A DNA stretch of 11,312 bases, from the NCBI GenBank assembly GCA_002332715.1, contig DDBE01000160.1:9948-21259 (forward strand), in the 5' to 3' direction. This DNA comes from Flavobacteriales bacterium UBA2040 (GTDB lineage Bacteria; Bacteroidota; Bacteroidia; Flavobacteriales_D; Crocinitomicaceae). Within the stretch, counting starts at the first letter, position 1, and every line of letters starts with the position of its first letter. A program made the position numbers and the translations under genes. Below the pieces are notes generated by a model that saw only the letters and a list, made by a program, of their open reading frames with translations, was not told the origin of the DNA and did not search any database. This document shows, in pieces, positions 7,177 to 11,312 of this stretch.

Positions 7177-7646
7177 TGTTTGGAAAGAAGAAAGATAAAC
7201 CGGAACCGAAGAAGCAAGAAAAGGTAGCTTTGAAGGATATTGCCTACCCACCGAAAATAATATTGGCCTGGGCAAAATCCATGGACGGTCATCCCCAAAT
7301 TGCGGATTGGTTAATGTACAATGGTTACAAGGAATTGGTGATGGCAAATCATGCTATCAACTTAAAAGATGAAGCACGAGCATGGTTGATTGCCAATGGT
7401 TACCCGCATTTAATGGCCATGATTAACGCTTGTGAAGGTAACGAAACGGCTCAAAAATGGCTTATAGCGCATGGCTTCGACAAGTTGTACCATATGGCTT
7501 TAGCAATTGATGGTGAAATGGATAGTTGGGACTGGCTAGGAAAAAATGTACCAGCTGATATATTCTTGTTAACACAAACGATTAAGAAAATAAAAGACAA
7601 TATCGAAGAAAGTCACAACGATATTCACACTTTTGGTCGAGACTAA
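7176..7646 (+). CDS. Small protein of tandem 25-residue helical repeats, unknown function
   Basis: I do not recognise this 156-residue protein as a named family. There is no signal peptide or membrane segment. The N-terminus is very basic (MFGKKKDKPEPKKQEK). The body consists of exact-length 25-residue repeats at 44-68, 69-93 and 94-118, plus a partial unit before (about 27-43) and after (119 on). The units follow a pattern of aromatic-W-L, G at position 8, L at about 12 and A near 18: DWLMYNGYKEL, AWLIANGYPHL, KWLIAHGFDKL, DWL. This suggests a small alpha-helical solenoid for protein or ligand binding. An in-frame TTG at 7173 would add one residue. I prefer the ATG at 7176, which overlaps the SpmAB stop (TGATG). 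Tight coupling suggests it works with the SpmAB-like membrane protein, perhaps at its cytoplasmic face; this is inference. The gene ends in a TAA that overlaps the stop of the convergent Smr gene. Confidence 0.8.
   Translation: MFGKKKDKPEPKKQEKVALKDIAYPPKIILAWAKSMDGHPQIADWLMYNGYKELVMANHAINLKDEARAWLIANGYPHLMAMINACEGNETAQKWLIAHGFDKLYHMALAIDGEMDSWDWLGKNVPADIFLLTQTIKKIKDNIEESHNDIHTFGRD
7305..7529 (+). repeat. Three in-frame 75-bp coding repeats (25 residues each)
   Basis: These are three successive units of exactly 75 bp, starting at 7305, 7380 and 7455. They are related mainly at the protein level (WL...G...L...A). At the DNA level only short stretches around the TGG-Leu and Gly codons are shared, so the duplications are old rather than recent slippage products. 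Confidence 0.75.
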
Positions 7647-7656
7647 CGAATATTGT
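7618..7656. terminator. Nested inverted repeat at the convergent gene ends; possible bidirectional terminator
   Basis: An outer arm at 7618-7626 (ACGATATTC) pairs with 7648-7656 (GAATATTGT): nine pairs with one G-T wobble. An inner arm at 7633-7637 (TTGGT) pairs with 7642-7646 (ACTAA) around a CGAG loop. The structure covers both overlapping stop codons. The stem is AT-rich and there is no clear T-run on either side, so termination is only a possibility. A second 7-bp perfect pairing, 7599-7605 with 7619-7625, would compete with the outer stem. Confidence 0.3.
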
Positions 7657-8167
7657 ATTTCTGCTCAATTATACTTGCACCTTGCATGTAATCGGCATCA
7701 AACATCTCTGCACCATTTATATCGCGCACCAAATCTTGAATTTCGGACTTTAGTTTTCCAGTTCCTTTTCCGTGTACCACGATAAATTGTTGAATTCTCG
7801 CCTCTCGCACTTTTTGTAAAAAGATTTTAAAATGACGAAGTTGCAAAGTTACAATTTCATGATTGGTCATGTCTCCTTGAGAATCAACCAAGTTTTCTAG
7901 ATGAAGGTCAATTTTCCATTCCTCTTTTGGTACTTTCGAAAACAGCTTGTCTTTTTTTGGCATTTCGCCTTCCTTGTCTGATATTGAGGCGAAAAGCTCT
8001 TTGTCAGAAATTTGCATCAAGGGTACTAATTCTTCTGCTAGGTGCCAATTATCGAATCCGAATTCATCTTCGACACGATAATTTTGATCTAGAATTTCTT
8101 TTATAACACCTCTACCCGTGGAATGTAAAAAGGAAACTTTATTTCCAATCTTTAAGGAATTCCGCAT
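7643..8167 (-). CDS. Small Smr-domain protein with N-terminal SH3-like segment
   Basis: This 174-residue protein has a C-terminal Smr (small MutS-related) domain at about 84-173. Its signatures are IDLHLENL (86-93) and the glycine-rich loop HGKGTGKLK (132-140). Smr domains bind and often cleave nucleic acid. Those on MutS2 and stand-alone Smr proteins act on branched DNA or on RNA of stalled ribosomes. The first 50 residues (LKIGNKVSFL, GRGVIKEIL, VEDEFGFDNWHL, ELVPL) look like a small beta-barrel of the SH3/Tudor type, as in the DUF2027-Smr proteins of Bacteroidetes. It is much shorter than those proteins as I remember them. The ATG at 8167 lies 29 nt inside the 3' end of the M50 protease gene, which implies translational coupling. 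The family is clear, but its in vivo substrate is not. It should not be called MutS2, because it lacks the MutS ATPase. Confidence 0.87.
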   Translation of the reverse strand: MRNSLKIGNKVSFLHSTGRGVIKEILDQNYRVEDEFGFDNWHLAEELVPLMQISDKELFASISDKEGEMPKKDKLFSKVPKEEWKIDLHLENLVDSQGDMTNHEIVTLQLRHFKIFLQKVREARIQQFIVVHGKGTGKLKSEIQDLVRDINGAEMFDADYMQGASIIEQKYNIR

Positions 8168-9092
8168 ACCAATCGATATTGTTGTTCATCAAAAAGACAA
8201 TTGGTAATACAATCGCCGATACCCAAAGTAGCACGATGCCAATTCTTAAAACTATAGAAGCGTCATACTTCATTGGCGGAGAGAGAACGTTTTTTACTTG
8301 CGCCGCTACGATTGGCTCGATGTCCTCTTCCCTGTTCAATGACATATACTTTTCTAACGCAGGCGTATGACGAAGTACAATCTGCTTAATTTGAGCGTAT
8401 TGCTTGTTGTCTAAGTCATTATATGTTGTCTCGTACTGAACGTCATCTTCTTTCAATTCCTTTCGAATTTGGTAATTTTTCTGTTGACTCCGAACTCTAA
8501 ACGCCATTAAGAATCCAAATCCTATTAAAAGATACGTTTCAAAGTATAGTCCAAATCCAATCATTAATAAAGAGGACGTCAAACTGAATATAAATTGAAA
8601 TAAATCTTTATTTTTTCTAATGATAATTCGAAGGAGTTGTCCGCCATCCAAAGGATCCAAAGGTAAAAGATTCAAAACGTTCAAGAATAAAAACAAAAGT
8701 GAGATGGTCATCAACCAAGCTGTATGAGTTACTTGGGCATAATAAAAACAAGCGATTCCTAAAATAATCCCTGGGATAGGTCCTGCGAGAACAACTACGA
8801 AGCTTTGCTTTTGTGAATACCGATCTTTAAATCCAGATACAAATGCCCCCATCAAAGGGATGAATAACATTCTTACGTTTTTATAATTGAACAGCTTCAT
8901 GAATATAAAATGTCCCAATTCGTGGATTAACAGCACCACCAACAAAAGGATAATGAAAGAAAAGAAATCTGGAAAAATAAAGAGCATTCCAAAGACAAAC
9001 AATGCCATTGAAAAAACCGTTATTGCTAATCCACTCTTCTCCTTCTTGGTCTCAAGTTGCGGTTTGTCAGGGTAAAAACTGTATTCGTCCAT
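8139..9092 (-). CDS. Site-2 protease family (M50) intramembrane metalloprotease
   Basis: This 317-residue polytopic membrane protein has the zinc motif HELGH (57-61, catalytic Glu58) in an early helix. The second ligand motif is NLLPLDPLDGG (141-151), with Asp149 as the third zinc ligand. Both are hallmarks of S2P proteases, which cleave membrane-anchored regulators such as anti-sigma factors. There is no PDZ domain. Hydrophobic segments lie at about 22-40, 43-65, 99-118, 124-143, 166-182, 184-198 and 280-301. A charged stretch at 200-275 separates the core from the last helix. The gene starts 29 nt after the hemB stop, probably in the same transcript. Its 3' end overlaps the Smr gene start by 29 nt. 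Substrate unknown; the catalytic residues are all present. Confidence 0.92.
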   Translation of the reverse strand: MDEYSFYPDKPQLETKKEKSGLAITVFSMALFVFGMLFIFPDFFSFIILLLVVLLIHELGHFIFMKLFNYKNVRMLFIPLMGAFVSGFKDRYSQKQSFVVVLAGPIPGIILGIACFYYAQVTHTAWLMTISLLFLFLNVLNLLPLDPLDGGQLLRIIIRKNKDLFQFIFSLTSSLLMIGFGLYFETYLLIGFGFLMAFRVRSQQKNYQIRKELKEDDVQYETTYNDLDNKQYAQIKQIVLRHTPALEKYMSLNREEDIEPIVAAQVKNVLSPPMKYDASIVLRIGIVLLWVSAIVLPIVFLMNNNIDWYAEFLKDWK

Positions 9093-9121
9093 TACTTAAA
9101 TATACTAAAATTCAAGAAGTT

Positions 9122-10099
9122 CTATTGCACAGATGATGTCAATTTTGCATAATCTTTTGCGAAGTAGGTCAAAATACCATCCGCCCCTGCTCTTTTGATG
9201 GAAAGAAGCATTTCAGCCATAGCGGAATCATAGTCCAACCAACCTTTTTGCGAAGCAGCATGAATCATCGCATATTCTCCGCTAACGTTGTATGCCGTTA
9301 TTGGAACATCGTGATTTTCTTTCAAAAGGTGAATCACGTCCAAATAAAGAGTTGCTGGTTTCACCATTATAATATCTGCCCCTTCTGCAACGTCTAAATC
9401 TGCTTCAATAAGTGCCTCTCGCTTGTTTGCTGGATTCATTTGATAGCTTTTCTTATCTCCAAACTTTGGTTCAGAATTCAGAGCTTCCCGGAAAGGTCCA
9501 TAATAGGCACTTGCGTATTTAGCGCAATACGCCATTATACTTGTTTCCAAGTACCCATTCAAATCAAGTTCTTCTCGAATATATCCCACTCTACCGTCCA
9601 TCATATCACTCGGACCGATAATGTCGATACCCGCCTGCGCTTGTGCCACAGACATTTTAGCCAATATTTTAAGTGTCTCGTCATTTAAAATTTTACCATT
9701 TTCGACAAGGCCATCATGGCCATCACTGCTATAGGGATCCATTGCTACATCGCTCATAAGAACCACTTCTGGAAAACGTTCTTTAATTTTTCTGATAGCG
9801 TGTAAATAGAAATTTTCCTCAGCATAACTATAACTCGCCGTCGTGTCTTTCAAATGATCTTCAACGGAAGGAAATAAATCAAAGATGCGGATTCCAAGCT
9901 TTAAGCAAGTTTCAATCTCTTTTAGTATTAGTTCAATTGATAATCGATAAATATTTGGTAAAGAGCTTATTGCTTCTCTTTTATTTACGCCATCTACTAA
10001 AAATAAAGGCAAAATTAAATTGTCGACTGAAAGGTGAGTTTCTTGCACCAAATCACGAATTGCACTTGATTTTCTATTTCTTCTTGGACGATTGTACAT
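9122..10099 (-). CDS. hemB: Delta-aminolevulinic acid dehydratase (porphobilinogen synthase), Mg-type
   Basis: HemB condenses two 5-aminolevulinate molecules into porphobilinogen, an early cytoplasmic step of haem synthesis. The 325-residue protein has the usual length. The Schiff-base lysines are Lys194 (in AKYASAYYGPFR) and Lys247 (in MVKP, 245-248). Further family blocks are IGPSDMMDGRVG (161-172), YNVSGEYAM (270-278) and GADGILTYFA (305-314). The metal loop reads SDVAMDPYSSDGHDG (116-130). The three cysteines of zinc enzymes are replaced by Ala119, Asp121 and Asp129, so this should be a zinc-independent, Mg/K-type enzyme. The acidic REALIEADLD segment (227-236) fits the allosteric Mg site. 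It leads the minus-strand operon, with a plausible promoter just upstream. Confidence 0.97.
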   Translation of the reverse strand: MYNRPRRNRKSSAIRDLVQETHLSVDNLILPLFLVDGVNKREAISSLPNIYRLSIELILKEIETCLKLGIRIFDLFPSVEDHLKDTTASYSYAEENFYLHAIRKIKERFPEVVLMSDVAMDPYSSDGHDGLVENGKILNDETLKILAKMSVAQAQAGIDIIGPSDMMDGRVGYIREELDLNGYLETSIMAYCAKYASAYYGPFREALNSEPKFGDKKSYQMNPANKREALIEADLDVAEGADIIMVKPATLYLDVIHLLKENHDVPITAYNVSGEYAMIHAASQKGWLDYDSAMAEMLLSIKRAGADGILTYFAKDYAKLTSSVQ

Positions 10100-10214
10100 T
10101 GTACTTTTTTTTCAAAGTTAATGGTTTTCAATAGTTCAGCGTTCAATTAAATATCAAAAAAAAGAGGTGAGTTGGTTCATTTTACCTACTTTCATTCAAG
10201 ATAAAACCAATTGT
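10100..10214. other. Divergent intergenic region
   Basis: This is the only intergenic stretch above 50 bp in the window (115 bp). It holds the hemB promoter and a purine-rich AAGAGGTGA (10162-10170) that resembles a strong Shine-Dalgarno sequence but has no ATG at the right distance. It also holds a TTCAAT direct repeat (10127-10132 and 10142-10147, 15-nt period). I see no riboswitch or small RNA signature. Confidence 0.5.
10113..10146 (-). promoter_or_regulatory. Putative Bacteroidetes-type promoter of hemB
   Basis: On the minus strand TAACTTTG (10120-10113) matches the Bacteroidetes -7 consensus TAnnTTTG exactly. A TTG at 10146-10144 lies 23 nt upstream, within the 17-23 nt spacing reported for Flavobacterium -33 elements. 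The -7 box ends 13 nt before the hemB ATG, which implies a short leader. The -33 region overlaps two GTTCA copies (10134-10138 and 10141-10145), whose role is unknown. Confidence 0.55.
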
Positions 10215-11099
10215 ATGCGCAAAATATTTAACTATTTAGTGCCTACCGTTCTCGTTTTAGGGACTTTAACGTCTTGCAGTGGTGACGGTGATGGCAAAGA
10301 AATAGACTCCGATATCAAAGACTCAAGCAAGACTTTGATGACCAATTTCGACATCAAAGTATTCAGTATTCCATCTCCAGTTCAAACTTCAATGCTTATA
10401 AATCAATTGAACTTGCCTTTTTACTCGGATATATTGAATGATCCAGAAAAAGTGTCAGGATACTCGACTAAATCGACTCAAGCCTTAAATTTAGGGGTGT
10501 ATGGTACCGATTTAGGTTATTCAGCCTTGTATAATGAAAGTTCTTATTCATTAAAATATCTTTCAGCCGTTCAGAAATTATCTGAAAAATTAGGTCTTTC
10601 AGGGGCATTCGACAAGAGTTTCATGAAAAGATTTGAAGGTCATCTTTCAAATCAAGATACGCTGATGAAATTGATTTCAGATGCCTTTATGCAAGGTGAT
10701 ATGTTTTTGAAAAATGACAATAGAAAATTTGATGCAGCTTTGATTTTGGCCGGTGGTTGGATTGAGTCCATGTATATTTCAAGCGAAATCAACATAAAAA
10801 AAGCTACCACCAGAATTGTAGAACGCATAGGTGAACAGCAATGGACGCTTGTAAGTACGATAGATTTGTTATCAGAGTACAATGCTAACGGTGTAAATGA
10901 TGAATTAATTGGAGATTTAGAAGATTTGCAGTTTTATTTCGATAAGATGGAATCAAAATATACTTATGTCGAACCGACTACTGATATAGAGGATAAAACA
11001 ACCATGTTGAATCATAAATTAGAAATAAAAATCGATACAGATATTTTGAATCAGATAAGTATGAAGATTCGCTCTATTCGAGAGAAAATAACCAACTAA
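10215..11099 (+). CDS. Predicted lipoprotein of unknown function
   Basis: This 294-residue protein starts with a lipoprotein signal: basic MRK, a hydrophobic core, and the lipobox LTSC with Cys21 as the lipidated residue. The residues after it (CSGDGDGKE) are acidic. In Bacteroidetes an acidic stretch after the cysteine can direct lipoproteins to the cell surface, so surface exposure is possible. The mature part looks mostly helical. Recognisable blocks are ALNLGVYGTDLGYSALYN (90-107), LSEKLGL (122-128) and AALILAGGWIESMYI (174-188). I cannot name a family, although it resembles hypothetical proteins I associate with this phylum. A longer reading from the in-frame GTG at 10167 would bury the signal peptide behind 16 residues, so I chose the ATG. 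The secreted partner gene starts 9 nt after its stop. No convincing promoter is visible upstream on the plus strand. Confidence 0.82.
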   Translation: MRKIFNYLVPTVLVLGTLTSCSGDGDGKEIDSDIKDSSKTLMTNFDIKVFSIPSPVQTSMLINQLNLPFYSDILNDPEKVSGYSTKSTQALNLGVYGTDLGYSALYNESSYSLKYLSAVQKLSEKLGLSGAFDKSFMKRFEGHLSNQDTLMKLISDAFMQGDMFLKNDNRKFDAALILAGGWIESMYISSEINIKKATTRIVERIGEQQWTLVSTIDLLSEYNANGVNDELIGDLEDLQFYFDKMESKYTYVEPTTDIEDKTTMLNHKLEIKIDTDILNQISMKIRSIREKITN

Positions 11100-11108
11100 A
11101 ATCGAAAT

Positions 11109-11312
11109 ATGAAATTGAAATTAGTATATAGTTTTTGTTTTGTCATGTTGGCTTCAATAGCCTTCAGTCAGGACTGTGAGCAAATTGCAAGAGATTGTTC
11201 CAAATATTTAGAAGGAAAAGCAGGTGAAAATAAATTCATTTCGGATGGACAAGTATACACGGCATTTCTGGACCGAGAGAAAACCGAAATTAAAACAACG
11301 CTGTATGGCGGG
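11109..11312 (+). CDS. Secreted protein, 5' part only (runs off the window)
   Basis: An ATG at 11109 opens a frame that stays open to the window end (68 codons). The product begins with a type I signal peptide: MKLKLVYS, a hydrophobic core, then AFSQ with likely cleavage after Ser20. The exported part has two cysteines close to its start (Cys23 and Cys30). It continues with KFISDGQVYTAFL (42-54) and EIKTTLYGG (60-68). I do not recognise a named family. It is 9 nt downstream of the lipoprotein gene on the same strand, so the two are almost certainly co-transcribed. Full length and domain content lie beyond the window. Confidence 0.75.
   Translation, partial: MKLKLVYSFCFVMLASIAFSQDCEQIARDCSKYLEGKAGENKFISDGQVYTAFLDREKTEIKTTLYGG

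Noticed and set aside
21..8167. A DNA defence or repair island built from mutL, the EEP protein and the Smr protein
   Set aside because: The EEP protein appears periplasmic, the Smr gene is in a different operon, and there are no restriction, toxin, integrase or repeat signatures. The set looks like housekeeping genes.
9093..9121. TATATTTA between hemB and the M50 gene as a separate promoter
   Set aside because: It misses the last base of TAnnTTTG and has no TTG at 17-23 nt upstream; co-transcription with hemB is simpler.
10167..10214. GTG start extending the lipoprotein by 16 residues
   Set aside because: The extension would place a non-signal sequence before a textbook lipoprotein signal peptide; the GTG itself lies inside the SD-like motif.

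Overview
The window looks like chromosome of a Bacteroidetes (Flavobacteriia-like) bacterium. This rests on the AT-rich coding style, a TAnnTTTG-type promoter element upstream of hemB, the weak or absent Shine-Dalgarno sequences, and family variants I associate with that phylum: a rhomboid with a C-terminal soluble tail, a membrane-anchored endonuclease/exonuclease/phosphatase protein, a fused SpmA-SpmB protein, and an Asp-type HemB. I see no rRNA, tRNA, insertion sequence, CRISPR array or phage signature. Gene order and base composition look like stable core genome.

Layout. (1) Positions 1-7646, plus strand: a run of eight tightly packed genes, possibly preceded by the last codons of another. 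They are mutL, two tandem rhomboid proteases, a membrane-anchored EEP-fold phosphatase/nuclease, a YciO-type Sua5 homologue, a stand-alone class I glutamine amidotransferase, a fused SpmA/SpmB membrane protein, and a small protein built of 25-residue repeats. Five junctions are overlapping or nearly overlapping stop/start codons, so much of the run is probably translationally coupled. (2) Positions 7643-10099, minus strand: hemB, then a site-2 (M50) protease, then a small Smr-domain protein that overlaps the protease gene by 29 nt. The plus and minus runs converge with their stop codons overlapping, inside a nested inverted repeat. (3) Positions 10100-10214: a short divergent intergenic region with a recognisable hemB promoter. 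(4) Positions 10215-11312, plus strand: a lipoprotein of unknown function, followed 9 nt later by a secreted protein cut off by the window end.

Functionally the window mixes DNA repair (MutL, possibly the Smr protein), intramembrane proteolysis (two rhomboids, one S2P), tetrapyrrole synthesis (HemB), and several envelope or unassigned proteins. I find no strong evidence of a new defence or mobile system. The least explained items are the 25-residue-repeat protein coupled to SpmAB, the YciO/amidotransferase pair, the apparent loss of the endonuclease motifs in MutL, and the lipoprotein/secreted protein pair at the right edge.
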